A DNA stretch of 64,000 nucleotides from Halalkalibacter sp. APA_J-10(15) (GTDB lineage Bacteria > Bacillota > Bacilli > Bacillales > Bacillaceae_D), in assembly GCF_023017105.1 (NCBI RefSeq), contig NZ_JALKEV010000008.1:1-64000 (forward strand), in the 5' to 3' direction. A model generated the notes under the pieces. The model saw only the letters and a program-made list of their open reading frames with translations. It was not told the origin of the DNA and ran no database searches. This document shows, one piece after another, positions 7,623-16,757 of this stretch; positions within the stretch are counted from its first letter, which is position 1, and the number at the start of each line of letters is the position of its first letter. Position numbers and translations under genes: made by a program.

Positions 7623-9494
7623 ATGAGAAAATTCCCTTTAGACATCCATGATAACTCACTTAAAACAAGAGCTGATATCCAACAAGCAGTCAAGCAATTA
7701 TGCGAGCCTTTAATGGAGAAAAGCAGTCCAGCCTTTGCGCATGTTCATATAGGAAACACGAGCGCAAGTTATTCTCAATCAACAGCATTTATGGAAGGGT
7801 TTTCAAGGCCATTGTGGGGAATTGCTCCTTTAGTAGCTGGAGGTGGAGAGTATGAGCATTGGGATTCTATTCTCCAAGGTGTTAAAAATGGCACAAACCC
7901 TGATCATGAGGAATTCTGGGGATGTTTGACTGATTACGATCAAAAAATTGTAGAGATGGCCGCTTATGGTTTAACATTAGCGATTGCACCAGAAAAATTA
8001 TACGATCCATTAAATAAGGAGGAAAAAAGAAACCTTGTGAATTGGCTTTCACAAATCCATTCTTATAAAGCTCATGATTGTAATTGGCTTCTCTTTTTAG
8101 TTGTCGTAAATCTTGGTTTGAAAAGGATTGGAGTATCGTATGACGAAGACCAGATGGAGCGGCATTTAGACCGAATAGAAGACTATTATCTTCATAATGG
8201 CTGGTATTCCGATGGTGTCGGTGGTCATTGTGACTATTATACTTCATTTGCCATTCATTATTATTGTTTGCTCTATGCGAAATTGATGGAGAAGGAAGAT
8301 CCTACACGTTCACATAAGTATAAAGAAAGAGCTCGTTTATTTGCAAAAGATTTCATTCATTGGTTTTCAAATGACGGCTCTGCCCTACCTTATGGTCGTA
8401 GCTTAACATATCGATTTGCTCAGGTGTCGTTTTGGAGTGCTATGGTCTTTGCAGAGGTCGATGCTTTTTCGATTAGTGTGATGAAAGGAATCATCCTTAG
8501 GCACATACGGTGGTGGTTAGATCAAGCGATTTTACTTGCAGATGGTACGTTAAGTATTGGATATACGTACCCGAACTTAATTATGGCGGAGAACTACAAT
8601 TCTCCAGGCTCTCCGTATTGGGGCTTGAAAGCCTTTTTAATTTTAGCACTTGATCATGATCATCTCTTTTGGAAGGCTGAGGAACAATCTCTTCCACGTT
8701 TAAAGCAAACATTATTACAAAGATCCGCACATTTAACGATTTGTCGCCAGGATGAAGTAGGTCACGTATTAGCCTTTAATAGTGGTCATCACTCAACAAA
8801 TGAACATACACATACTTCTGCTAAATATGAAAAATTTGTGTATTCTAACTACTTTGGATTTAGTGTACCGAGAGCTGAATGGGGATTAGAGCAAGGGGCA
8901 TTTGACTCGATGCTTGCAGTAAGTGAAAGAGATAACCTTTATCGTGTAAAAAGAAAGAGTGAAGAATGGGAACTTGAAGAAAATTATATCTATACGAAAT
9001 GGAAGCCTTGGGACGATGTTGTCATAAAAACATGGCTCGTTGTAGGAGCACCTTGGCACGTTCGTATTCATGTTATTAATAGTAATCGGGATTTAGATGT
9101 CGCCGATGGTGGTTTTGCATTAGGAAAACCATTTGAGCCTTATGGGAAAGAACAGCTAGCTATTGAAGAAAGTCGAAATGAGGTATTAGCCAAAACGACA
9201 TTAGGATTGAGCGGGATCAAACATTTGAGTGGAAATGGTCACACAAAACTTGTGCATCCTCATTCTAATACGAATGTGATCCATTCACGTACCGTTATTC
9301 CAACTGCAATAGCACAATGTGACAAAGGAAACAGTATATTTATTAATGCCGTGTATGGGGAACCAAAATCAACCGAATATAGCTGGGAAGAAGCACCGGT
9401 CGTTGAGACAAAAGCAAATGTTATATTTGTTTATAGCAGCGCTAGACGAGAGAAGCTGTTATTTGAATTGGATGTATCAAGTCATTTGTCATGA
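7623..9494 (+). CDS. DUF2264-family protein, probable polysaccharide-processing enzyme
   Basis: A 623-residue cytoplasmic protein without a signal peptide. The first 350 residues match the DUF2264 pattern: GFSRPLWGIAPL near 60, HDCNWLLFLVVVNLGL, a Gly/Asp/Tyr-rich stretch GWYSDGVGGHCDYY near 200, GSALPYGRSLTYRFAQ and SPGSPYWGLKAF. These repeats of aromatic and acidic motifs suggest an alpha-toroid sugar-binding fold. The second half is beta-rich with GHHSTNEHTHTSAKYEKF. Such genes occur with uronate-oligosaccharide enzymes, and some relatives may be glycuronidases; I cannot confirm the activity. It is upstream of the ABC importer but separated by a terminator. Confidence 0.75.
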   Translation: MRKFPLDIHDNSLKTRADIQQAVKQLCEPLMEKSSPAFAHVHIGNTSASYSQSTAFMEGFSRPLWGIAPLVAGGGEYEHWDSILQGVKNGTNPDHEEFWGCLTDYDQKIVEMAAYGLTLAIAPEKLYDPLNKEEKRNLVNWLSQIHSYKAHDCNWLLFLVVVNLGLKRIGVSYDEDQMERHLDRIEDYYLHNGWYSDGVGGHCDYYTSFAIHYYCLLYAKLMEKEDPTRSHKYKERARLFAKDFIHWFSNDGSALPYGRSLTYRFAQVSFWSAMVFAEVDAFSISVMKGIILRHIRWWLDQAILLADGTLSIGYTYPNLIMAENYNSPGSPYWGLKAFLILALDHDHLFWKAEEQSLPRLKQTLLQRSAHLTICRQDEVGHVLAFNSGHHSTNEHTHTSAKYEKFVYSNYFGFSVPRAEWGLEQGAFDSMLAVSERDNLYRVKRKSEEWELEENYIYTKWKPWDDVVIKTWLVVGAPWHVRIHVINSNRDLDVADGGFALGKPFEPYGKEQLAIEESRNEVLAKTTLGLSGIKHLSGNGHTKLVHPHSNTNVIHSRTVIPTAIAQCDKGNSIFINAVYGEPKSTEYSWEEAPVVETKANVIFVYSSARREKLLFELDVSSHLS

Positions 9495-9522
9495 TAACTA
9501 CCATTATGTAAGAGATAAGAAG

Positions 9523-9556
9523 AGTCGTCAAAGTGCAAATCTTTGTCGACTTTTTA
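9523..9556 (+). terminator. Intrinsic terminator after the DUF2264 gene
   Basis: AGTCGTCAAAG (9523-9533) pairs with CTTTGTCGACT (9541-9551) with one T-T mismatch and a seven-base loop, followed by TTTTT. This ends the DUF2264 transcript about 30 bases after its stop. Confidence 0.8.
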
Positions 9557-9710
9557 TATTTATGAAAGGAGGAATGTGTCGTAATGCGACCAAACATTAA
9601 GAAGTTATTCTTAATGTGAGTTTTTAAAACGGTCATTATTGTTCCTAAACTTTGTTGATTTTCAAAATATATTTAACGTTTGTTATCTATCATCTCGAAA
9701 ACGAAAACTC

Positions 9711-9736
9711 TATAATAGTAAATGTAAGCACTTACA
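9711..9736 (+). promoter_or_regulatory. -10 box and cre/LacI-type operator upstream of the ABC importer
   Basis: TATAAT at 9711-9716 is followed at 9723-9736 by TGTAAGCACTTACA, a nearly perfect dyad. It matches the catabolite-responsive (cre) consensus at all fixed positions except one (A instead of the central G). No good -35 box lies 16-18 bases upstream of the -10, which fits a promoter needing an activator, possibly the YesN-like regulator encoded downstream. Confidence 0.55.
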
Positions 9737-9760
9737 AATTCGAAATAGGGGGTAACAAAA

Positions 9761-11113
9761 ATGAAGATGAAAATGTCGAAATTCCTATTGCTAATGATCT
9801 TGGCTATGTTACTTGTTGTCGTTGGATGTAGCTCTGACACTGGTGGCGATGATGCTGGTGATGACGGTGCAGAGGAAACGCCAGCAGATGACGGCGATGA
9901 TTCAGCAACAAATGACGGTGATCAAGGAGATGTGACGATTCGAGTTGCTTGGTGGGGTGGACAAGAACGCCACGATATGACACTTGAAGCGATTGATTTA
10001 TTTGAAGAAGAGTATCCTCATATTACGGTAGAGCCTGAGTATACGGGCTGGGACGGGTATTGGGAGAGATTAAATACACAAGCGGCTGGTTCTAACTTAC
10101 CTGACGTTATTAATATGGACAACTCGCAATTAAATGAGTATATTAGTCGTGATTTATTAGTCGATCTAGCTCCATTTATTGAAGATGGAACAATTAATTT
10201 AGATGACGTCGATGAGGTTTACCAAGAGATTAATCATGATGGTGATCGAGTGTTAGCGGTTTCTCTAGGTGCCAACGCACTAGCGACGATTTACAATCGT
10301 GATATGTTTGAAGAACATGGGATTACACTTGATCCTGGTTATACGTATGAAGAAATGGTTGATGCAATGCTAGAAATGGTAGAAAACGCTGATGGAGATT
10401 TTTATGGATTTGACTTAGCGAATGCAGAATTTGAAATGTTCTTTACTTATGCGCGTCAGCATGGACAATCTGTCTTCAATGAAGAAGGTACTGGACTTGG
10501 GTTTGAGGAAGACGTGTTAGTCGATTTCTTTACACTAATACAAGATATGGTTAATGAAGGTGCAGCACCATCACATGATATTACGATGGATTATATTGAT
10601 GGTGGAAATGCGATGTTAGCTGACAATTCAGCCGCTATGCAGATGGCTGCAAGTAATCAAATCATCGGTGTTTCTCAAACTACTGATAATGAATTAGGGT
10701 TAACGATATTACCATCTCTCGATGGAGGACAACACGGAAATTGGATTCGTCCAAGTATGTCTTTTTCAATTGCTACACATTCTCAGGAGCAAGAAGCTGC
10801 AGCGTTATTTATTGACTTCTTTACAAATAGTTTAGAAGCAAATGAGATTTTACAAGCTGATCGGGGTGTGCCGATTTCTTCAGCAGTACGTGATCACTTA
10901 GCGCCAATGGTTGATGGACCAGTACAAGAGACATTTGAGTTCTTAGAGCTTGTAGCTGATTATACAAGCCCTGCAGACCCATTATCTCCTCCAGGTGAAA
11001 CTGAGGTTCGTGGTTCATTCTTACGTGTTATCGAAACATTGAAATACGATCGAATTACACCTGAGGAAGCAGCTGTACAATTTATGCAAGAAGCTGAGAA
11101 TGTATTGAATTAA
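9761..11113 (+). CDS. ABC sugar transporter solute-binding lipoprotein
   Basis: A 450-residue extracellular binding protein of the carbohydrate uptake (CUT1) type. The signal peptide ends in a lipobox with Cys at residue 23 (VVVGC), so it is lipid-anchored. A long highly acidic linker of about 35 residues, rich in Asp, Glu and Gly, follows, typical of alkaliphile or halophile surface proteins. The mature domain starts at VTIRVAWWGG and has the family's YEEMVDAMLEM and AAMQMAASNQ regions. A GGGGG-rich ribosome binding site precedes the ATG. By context it binds uronate-containing oligosaccharides. Confidence 0.92.
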   Translation: MKMKMSKFLLLMILAMLLVVVGCSSDTGGDDAGDDGAEETPADDGDDSATNDGDQGDVTIRVAWWGGQERHDMTLEAIDLFEEEYPHITVEPEYTGWDGYWERLNTQAAGSNLPDVINMDNSQLNEYISRDLLVDLAPFIEDGTINLDDVDEVYQEINHDGDRVLAVSLGANALATIYNRDMFEEHGITLDPGYTYEEMVDAMLEMVENADGDFYGFDLANAEFEMFFTYARQHGQSVFNEEGTGLGFEEDVLVDFFTLIQDMVNEGAAPSHDITMDYIDGGNAMLADNSAAMQMAASNQIIGVSQTTDNELGLTILPSLDGGQHGNWIRPSMSFSIATHSQEQEAAALFIDFFTNSLEANEILQADRGVPISSAVRDHLAPMVDGPVQETFEFLELVADYTSPADPLSPPGETEVRGSFLRVIETLKYDRITPEEAAVQFMQEAENVLN

Positions 11114-11122
11114 AGGAAGTGG

Positions 11123-11156
11123 GGGAGGGCTCGTTCCTTTTTGAGCTCTCCCTTTT
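11123..11156 (+). terminator. Intercistronic hairpin between binding protein and permease genes
   Basis: GGGAGGGCTC (11123-11132) pairs with GAGCTCTCCC (11143-11152) using one G-U pair, followed by TTTT. A partial terminator or mRNA-stabilising hairpin here would make the binding protein more abundant than the permeases, the usual arrangement in such operons. Confidence 0.7.
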
Positions 11157-11181
11157 CTTAGAAGAGGAGGTATGAGCGATC

Positions 11182-12147
11182 ATGGCTAAGCCTGAAGAGG
11201 TAACAAAGGCGGAGCTAAGCTCAAATGAGCTGGCCGAGCATACAAAAAAACTAGAAAAAAGGAAAGCTTTAAAAAACACATTAACAGGTTATGCGATTAT
11301 TTCTCCTTGGTTAATCGGGTTTATTGTTTTAATTTTAGGACCAATGATCGTTTCTCTCTATTTATCATTCACTAATTATGATTTACTTTCAAGTCCAGAT
11401 TGGATTGGCATTCAAAATTACATTAACGTTCTAACAAGTGATCCGCGTTTCCGTACATCAATGGAAGTGACATTTATTTTTGTATTTGTTTCAGTTCCGT
11501 TAAAATTAATTTTTGCCCTTTTGCTCGCGTTGCTATTTAATACTGGTCGAAAAGGGACAGGGTTGTTTACAACGATTTATTATATACCTTCGATCATCGG
11601 AGGAAGTGTAGCTATTGCGGTCGTTTGGAGACAATTATTTGGACGTAATGGGGCAATCAATGAGTTTGTACAATCGTTAGGTTTTGCAGGAACAAACTGG
11701 ATCGGTAATCCAGATACAGCGTTATCTGTGCTTATTATACTTGTTGTTTGGCAATTTGGTTCACCTTTAATTATTTTCTTAGCAGGCTTAAGACAAATTC
11801 CACAAGAGCTTTATGAGGCAGCGAGTGTCGATGGAGCTAATTCATTTGTTCGTTTTTGGAAAATAACACTTCCAATGTTAACACCTGTTATATTCTTTAA
11901 CTTAGTGATGCAAACGATTGGTGGGTTCATGACATTTACACAAGCGTATCTCATCACAAACGGTGGTCCAATGGATTCAACCTTGTTTTATGCATTGTAC
12001 CTATATGAAGTAGCATTTGAATATTTACGTATGGGTTATGCATCTGCAATGGCCTGGATTTTGTTAGTTGTGATCGGGATTATTACGTTAATTTTATTTA
12101 AAACGTCTAAATATTGGGTTTATTATGAATCGGAAGGAGGGCGTTAA
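11182..12147 (+). CDS. ABC sugar transporter permease, MalF/UgpA type
   Basis: A 321-residue inner membrane permease with a 35-residue charged cytoplasmic N-terminus and six predicted helices. The ATPase-coupling EAA loop is visible as LYEAASVDGANSFVRFWKITLPML. No ATPase gene is present in the window, so the complex probably uses a shared MsmX-type ATPase encoded elsewhere, as Bacillus CUT1 importers commonly do. The ATG at 11182 follows GAGGAGG with 11-base spacing. It is followed two bases later by the second permease. Confidence 0.92.
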   Translation: MAKPEEVTKAELSSNELAEHTKKLEKRKALKNTLTGYAIISPWLIGFIVLILGPMIVSLYLSFTNYDLLSSPDWIGIQNYINVLTSDPRFRTSMEVTFIFVFVSVPLKLIFALLLALLFNTGRKGTGLFTTIYYIPSIIGGSVAIAVVWRQLFGRNGAINEFVQSLGFAGTNWIGNPDTALSVLIILVVWQFGSPLIIFLAGLRQIPQELYEAASVDGANSFVRFWKITLPMLTPVIFFNLVMQTIGGFMTFTQAYLITNGGPMDSTLFYALYLYEVAFEYLRMGYASAMAWILLVVIGIITLILFKTSKYWVYYESEGGR

Positions 12148-12149
12148 TC

Positions 12150-12992
12150 ATGGAAAATAAGCGTCTTCTAAAAGATGTCATCTATTATGTCTTTGTCACT
12201 GCTTTTGGCTTTCTAATGATCTATCCAATTTTGTGGATGTTTGCAAGCTCATTAAAACCAGCAGAGGAAATTTTTAACAATGCTATTTCGCTTCTTCCTA
12301 GCGTATTTATGTGGGAAAACTATCCTATAGGATGGGAAGGATTCGGACGTACAGGGTTTGATGTGTTCTTTCGAAACTCAGCGATTGTCACATCGCTTGT
12401 TGTAGTTGGTGCTATATGCTCTAGTAGTATCGTTGCTTATGGATTTGCGAGACTGAACTTTAAATTCAAAGGAATTTTATTTGCTTGTTTGATGGGGACG
12501 ATTATGTTACCAGTACAAGTAACGTTGATTCCACAATACGTGATGTTTCATAATATTGGATGGGTTAATACCTTTTATCCGCTTATTGTACCAGCCTTTT
12601 TGGGAGGAACACCATTTTTTATATTCCTTTTAATTCAGTTTATCCGTGGTATTCCAAGAGAATTAGATGAAGCGGCAATTGTCGATGGCTGCTCAACATT
12701 TGGTGTTTTCTGGAGAATTATTTTGCCGTTGCTTAAACCTGCGCTCGTTACAGTTGCGCTATTTGCCTTTATGTGGACTTGGGATGATTTCTTAGCTCCA
12801 TTAATTTATTTAAATAGTGCTGATTTGCATACGGTCACAATCGGATTGCGGAATTTTATGGATACCGATGGTAATACAAACTGGGGACCTTTACTTGCCA
12901 TGTCCTCCCTATCATTAGTTCCACAATTTATTTTATTCGCTTTTTTCCAGAAGTATTTAGTTCAAGGAATAGCGACGACAGGCTTGAAATAA
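12150..12992 (+). CDS. ABC sugar transporter permease, MalG/UgpE type
   Basis: A 280-residue six-helix permease, partner of the gene just upstream. The EAA loop reads LDEAAIVDGCSTFGVFWRIILPLL, with the N-terminal MIYPILWMFASSLKP typical of MalG-like subunits. GGAGGG at about 12135 lies within the upstream gene, so the two are coupled. Together they should form the membrane channel of the uronate-oligosaccharide importer. Confidence 0.92.
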   Translation: MENKRLLKDVIYYVFVTAFGFLMIYPILWMFASSLKPAEEIFNNAISLLPSVFMWENYPIGWEGFGRTGFDVFFRNSAIVTSLVVVGAICSSSIVAYGFARLNFKFKGILFACLMGTIMLPVQVTLIPQYVMFHNIGWVNTFYPLIVPAFLGGTPFFIFLLIQFIRGIPRELDEAAIVDGCSTFGVFWRIILPLLKPALVTVALFAFMWTWDDFLAPLIYLNSADLHTVTIGLRNFMDTDGNTNWGPLLAMSSLSLVPQFILFAFFQKYLVQGIATTGLK

Positions 12993-13036
12993 AGAGAGAT
13001 GTATGCAGGTTGGAAGGGTAATAGGAGAAACGGAGG

Positions 13037-13076
13037 GTGGTTGGACCTTTAAACGAAAGATTCATCCACCTTAGTA
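13037..13076 (+). repeat. Inverted repeat in the permease-GH105 spacer
   Basis: GGTGG near 13037 can pair with CCACC near 13068, flanked by weaker complementarity. No T tract follows, so it is more likely an mRNA processing or stability element than a terminator. It lies in the 108-base gap before the GH105 gene. Confidence 0.25.
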
Positions 13077-13100
13077 AGATGTTTATGAGGAGGGGATAGA

Positions 13101-14129
13101 ATGCCACAATTAAGTTTTGATGAACAGCAAGTAATAGAGGTTATTGACAGAATCGTTGATCGGACGTTTAAAATGGATTTTAGTTGGGATTGGCCTGGTG
13201 GAGTGGCTTTCTATGGAGTAACGGAAGCATATGAAGTAACGGGAGAAGAAAAATATATTGATTTAGTTAAAGAGTGGATTGATGAAGAGTTAGAGGATGG
13301 TCTTCCTAAATTAACGGTCAATGCATCGTCGATCGGTCATATTTTATTGACATTATACGAGGTGAAAAAGGAAGATAAGTATTTAGAGGTAGCTACTGAA
13401 ATGGCTGAATACCTTGTAAACGATGCAGAACGTTTTGATGATAGTATTTTGCAGCATACTGTAAATGGTGAGAAATATCAATTCCCTGAGCAAGCATGGG
13501 TGGATACGATGTTTATGGCCGGCTACTTCCTGTTGCGAATTGGGAAATTGTTAGATCGAAACGATTATTTTGAGTTTGGATTAAAACAGTATCATGGTCA
13601 TGAGAAATTTTTACAATCAGATGATACAGACCTATATTATCACGGATGGGATCATATAGCTGGAAACAACATGTCGAGTATTTTTTGGGCGAGAGGGAAT
13701 AGTTGGGCTGCTATTACGATGGCAAGAGCTCTTGAACTTGTTGAAGTTCAGCACCCTTCTTATATGATTATTGACGGATCGCTTCGAGATCAACAAAGCG
13801 CGCTCGTTCGTTTACAAGCAGATAACGGATTATGGCATACGATTGTCCAAGACCCTACTTCACCGTATGAGGTTTCTGGAAGTGCAGGGATTGCAGCGTC
13901 TTTGTTAGTGAGAGGGAAGCTTTATAATAAATATATTCAGAAATCAATTGATGGTCTATTACAGAAGGTTAAGGAAGATGGATCAGTATTGAATGTATCT
14001 GCGGGTACGGCTGTTATGAATGATGCACAAGGCTACAAAGATGTCCCAGATAAGCGTGTCCAAGGCTGGGGGCAAGGTCTTGCTCTTGTATTTTTTGCTT
14101 CACTTCTAAAGCACCGAAATATAAATTAA
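13101..14129 (+). CDS. GH105 unsaturated glycuronyl/rhamnogalacturonyl hydrolase
   Basis: A 342-residue cytoplasmic enzyme of the YteR/YesR (GH105) family, which removes the 4,5-unsaturated uronic acid left at the non-reducing end by polysaccharide lyases through vinyl-ether hydration. Motifs are DFSWDWPGGVAFYGV, the QAWVDTMFMAG region with the likely catalytic Asp135, and FWARGNSWAAITMA. Length matches the family. No signal peptide is present, so imported oligosaccharides are processed inside the cell. The released sugar would feed KduI and KduD. Whether the natural substrate is pectin, rhamnogalacturonan or another glycuronan is not resolvable. Confidence 0.9.
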   Translation: MPQLSFDEQQVIEVIDRIVDRTFKMDFSWDWPGGVAFYGVTEAYEVTGEEKYIDLVKEWIDEELEDGLPKLTVNASSIGHILLTLYEVKKEDKYLEVATEMAEYLVNDAERFDDSILQHTVNGEKYQFPEQAWVDTMFMAGYFLLRIGKLLDRNDYFEFGLKQYHGHEKFLQSDDTDLYYHGWDHIAGNNMSSIFWARGNSWAAITMARALELVEVQHPSYMIIDGSLRDQQSALVRLQADNGLWHTIVQDPTSPYEVSGSAGIAASLLVRGKLYNKYIQKSIDGLLQKVKEDGSVLNVSAGTAVMNDAQGYKDVPDKRVQGWGQGLALVFFASLLKHRNIN

Positions 14130-14138
14130 TAGAATCTT

Positions 14139-14173
14139 AAACAACAGACTATTGTTAGGTCTGTTGTTTTTTT
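14139..14173 (+). terminator. Intrinsic terminator of the importer-GH105 operon
   Basis: AAACAACAGAC (14139-14149) pairs with GTCTGTTGTTT (14159-14169) followed by a run of seven T residues. It ends the operon starting at the binding protein. Confidence 0.9.
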
Positions 14174-14197
14174 ATAGTAATTTAACATTTTTTATCT

Positions 14198-14243
14198 TTG
14201 TATAATCGACAATATCCAGTATACTATACTGTAAGCGATTACA
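14198..14243 (+). promoter_or_regulatory. Promoter with perfect cre-consensus operator before the YesL-like gene
   Basis: TTGTAT (14198-14203) and TATACT (14220-14225) with a 16-base spacer form a plausible SigA promoter. TGTAAGCGATTACA at 14230-14243, just downstream, agrees with every fixed position of the cre consensus TGNAANCGNTNNCA. CcpA or the LacI-family protein encoded at 21897 could act here. Confidence 0.6.
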
Positions 14244-14270
14244 ATATTAAAAGCGAGGAGTTGCTAGTCT

Positions 14271-14915
14271 ATGAACTTTTCAGGGTTTTCAAGTGGATTT
14301 AATACGTTCTTTGAATGGTTAATGAGGCTGGCTCTATTAAATGCCTTATGGATCCTATTTACGATTTTAGGGTTAGGTGTATTCGGGTGGGCTCCTGCGA
14401 CAGTTGCGATGTTTGCTGTTTTACGTCGTCGGTTGTTGCATGAAGAAGACTCTTCTTTAATGAATAGATTTATATATCATTACAAAAAAGATTTTTGGAA
14501 GGCTAATATGATTGGGTTATTGCTGCTTTTAGGTGTGATGACATTATTTGTGAGCACACAAATGCTTGCATTTATGACAGGGTTTGAATTGACGTTCTTT
14601 GGTGTAGTCGTGTCAATATTTGCTGTGCTATTTTTCGTAATGGCTCTATTTATATTCCCTGTATACGTACATTACGATATCCCTTTAAAGAAATGCCTTC
14701 ATTATTCTTTAATGATCGGAATTGCACATGTGCATTATTGTCTTTTTCTCTTATTTGGGATGGCGATCATAACAGTTTTAATTTATGCATTCCCAGGATT
14801 ACTCATTTTCTATGGCGCTAGTCTTGTCATTTCACTCGTCTGCGTTGTTTCTTTAAATGCCTTTGCAAAAATGGAGGAAAGGCAAGGACAACAACAAGAA
14901 CAGGTGAATTATTAG
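14271..14915 (+). CDS. DUF624 (YesL-like) membrane protein
   Basis: A 214-residue membrane protein with about five helices and the N-terminal pattern typical of YesL/DUF624 (LMRLALLNALWILFTILGLG, then GWAPATVAMFAVLRR). Its biochemical role is unknown, but DUF624 genes almost always sit with sugar ABC importers and YesM/YesN-type two-component systems, as here. It is the first gene of a set ordered like yesL-yesM-yesN in Bacillus subtilis. Confidence 0.88.
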   Translation: MNFSGFSSGFNTFFEWLMRLALLNALWILFTILGLGVFGWAPATVAMFAVLRRRLLHEEDSSLMNRFIYHYKKDFWKANMIGLLLLLGVMTLFVSTQMLAFMTGFELTFFGVVVSIFAVLFFVMALFIFPVYVHYDIPLKKCLHYSLMIGIAHVHYCLFLLFGMAIITVLIYAFPGLLIFYGASLVISLVCVVSLNAFAKMEERQGQQQEQVNY

Positions 14916-15010
14916 CTGTATCACAATATACGTATAATGATTTTTTGTTACTATGACTATATAATCGTTTAAATCTATGATTGGTGCTTTTGGGCTGGGG
15001 GAATAGCTCG

Positions 15011-16744
15011 ATGTTATTAAAAAAATACCGAATTCGTCAATTATTGTTTGGGAGCTTCTTCTTATTCATTCTTCTATTACTGTTCATTATTATTTACGTC
15101 AGTTATCAGTATTCTGTATCAGGACTTTTGCAAACAACAAATGAGTATCAAGAAAGCCAACTGAAATTAATGAGTGATGATTTAACTAGTAAAATAGGGA
15201 CGTTTGAGGATTATTCTGTTGTTCTATCACGGCAAAAAAACTTTCGTGATATGATAGCGGATCAGCATTGGTTTACAAGTTCAACTTCACCAGTAACACA
15301 GGATTTTTCAAATATTATTTATAGTATTCCAGCTATTCATTCAATCGAAATTTATTTAACGTCACCACCTATAGATAATATTCAATACCCTGTACGATAC
15401 CATGATTTGAGTGTAATAGAAGAAGAAAGTTGGTACACGCATATTCAAGATATTAGTTCAGCATGGTTAGGGCCAAGACAAGTTGAGATGGTAGGTGGCG
15501 AAACCTCTGTTATAAGCTATGGCCGAAAAATTAATACATCTCGAGGGGAACTTCAATCTGTCATAATCATTAATTTAGATCCATATACCGTTCAAGGCTG
15601 GTTGTTTGGTTATAGTGAAGGAGAACCAATCTCTCTATTAGATCAGAATGGAGTAATATTAGCGAGTACAAGTGAGATATCACTAGATGAAAAGGTTTAC
15701 TCAAAACTAGAAAAAGCGAAGGAACAAATCGATGAAGGTGAAGTAACATTTCAAATCAGGCATGATGGCCAATATATTGTAGCTACTTCGATCAAACCTG
15801 TTAATTGGACACTTATGGAAACGACTCCATACGAACAAATTATTGCGCCAAGTAGAGAAATGATGAAATTTTTGATTTTAATTGGTGTCGTTGCATTACT
15901 CATAGCGTTAGTTTATACACTATTGTTAACTAGGAGCTTTACGAAGCCAATCTTACACTTAGCTAATGTAATGAAACGTTATGAAGTGACCCAGCCAATT
16001 CCAAGATTACCGAAAGATTATAAAAATGAATTTGGGCAGTTGTTTAATGGCTTTCAAGATTTGATGAATCGCTCTAAAATTCTTTACGAATCATTGGATG
16101 AACAAAATAAAAGGCAACGCGAGGCTGAAATTAAAGCGCTTCAAGCAAATATTAATCCACATTTTCTCTATAATACGTTAGACCAATTGAATTGGATAGC
16201 GATGGAGCGTGGCGATCATGACATGAGCAAAATGCTCGAATTATTAGGAAAGATGTTAAGGATAGGTCTTTCAAAAGGGGCTAGTATAATTACAATTGAA
16301 AATGAATTAAGTTATTTGGATTATTATTTACAACTGCAAAAAATTCAACTAGAAGATCGACTAGATTATGAAATGAATGTGAGTGACCAAGTCCGTTTCT
16401 ACTTAATACCAAAATTAACGCTTCAACCATTTGTTGAGAATGCGATTATTCACGGTTTTCAAGATGGTCGAAAAGGCTACATTACTATCGATATTCAAGA
16501 GCACGACCACCATATTACCATACAAATTGTAGATAATGGAATAGGGCTTGTAAATAAGCCGGTAAAGCATGAAAGGTTACCTACTGGGGGATATGGCATA
16601 AGAAATGTTCGTGAGAGGCTGGATGTGTATTATGGTGATGAGGCGAATGTTTCTGTTAAGAACCGTGATCAAGGTGGTGTGATTGTTACGATTCAATTAC
16701 CTAAACAAAAGGATGAAGATGGTCAAATGCATGAAACATCATAA
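15011..16744 (+). CDS. YesM-like sensor histidine kinase
   Basis: A 577-residue membrane sensor kinase. An N-terminal helix (about 12-35) and a second near 290-310 bracket an extracellular dCache-like sensor region. A HAMP-like segment follows (SFTKPILHLANVMKRYE), then the His-kinase domain with NPHFLYNTLDQLNW, phospho-acceptor His384, and the ATPase N box ENAIIHGF and G box DNGIGLV. Start 15011 is chosen because GGGGG lies 9 bases upstream; the longer TTG-started frame adds only unlikely residues. It probably senses extracellular oligosaccharide or binding protein and controls the importer operon. Confidence 0.9.
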   Translation: MLLKKYRIRQLLFGSFFLFILLLLFIIIYVSYQYSVSGLLQTTNEYQESQLKLMSDDLTSKIGTFEDYSVVLSRQKNFRDMIADQHWFTSSTSPVTQDFSNIIYSIPAIHSIEIYLTSPPIDNIQYPVRYHDLSVIEEESWYTHIQDISSAWLGPRQVEMVGGETSVISYGRKINTSRGELQSVIIINLDPYTVQGWLFGYSEGEPISLLDQNGVILASTSEISLDEKVYSKLEKAKEQIDEGEVTFQIRHDGQYIVATSIKPVNWTLMETTPYEQIIAPSREMMKFLILIGVVALLIALVYTLLLTRSFTKPILHLANVMKRYEVTQPIPRLPKDYKNEFGQLFNGFQDLMNRSKILYESLDEQNKRQREAEIKALQANINPHFLYNTLDQLNWIAMERGDHDMSKMLELLGKMLRIGLSKGASIITIENELSYLDYYLQLQKIQLEDRLDYEMNVSDQVRFYLIPKLTLQPFVENAIIHGFQDGRKGYITIDIQEHDHHITIQIVDNGIGLVNKPVKHERLPTGGYGIRNVRERLDVYYGDEANVSVKNRDQGGVIVTIQLPKQKDEDGQMHETS

Positions 16745-16757
16745 AGGGGGTCTTTAT

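Noticed and set aside
9319-9600. 93-codon frame overlapping the end of the DUF2264 gene
   Set aside because: It is in another frame of a well-supported gene and crosses its terminator.
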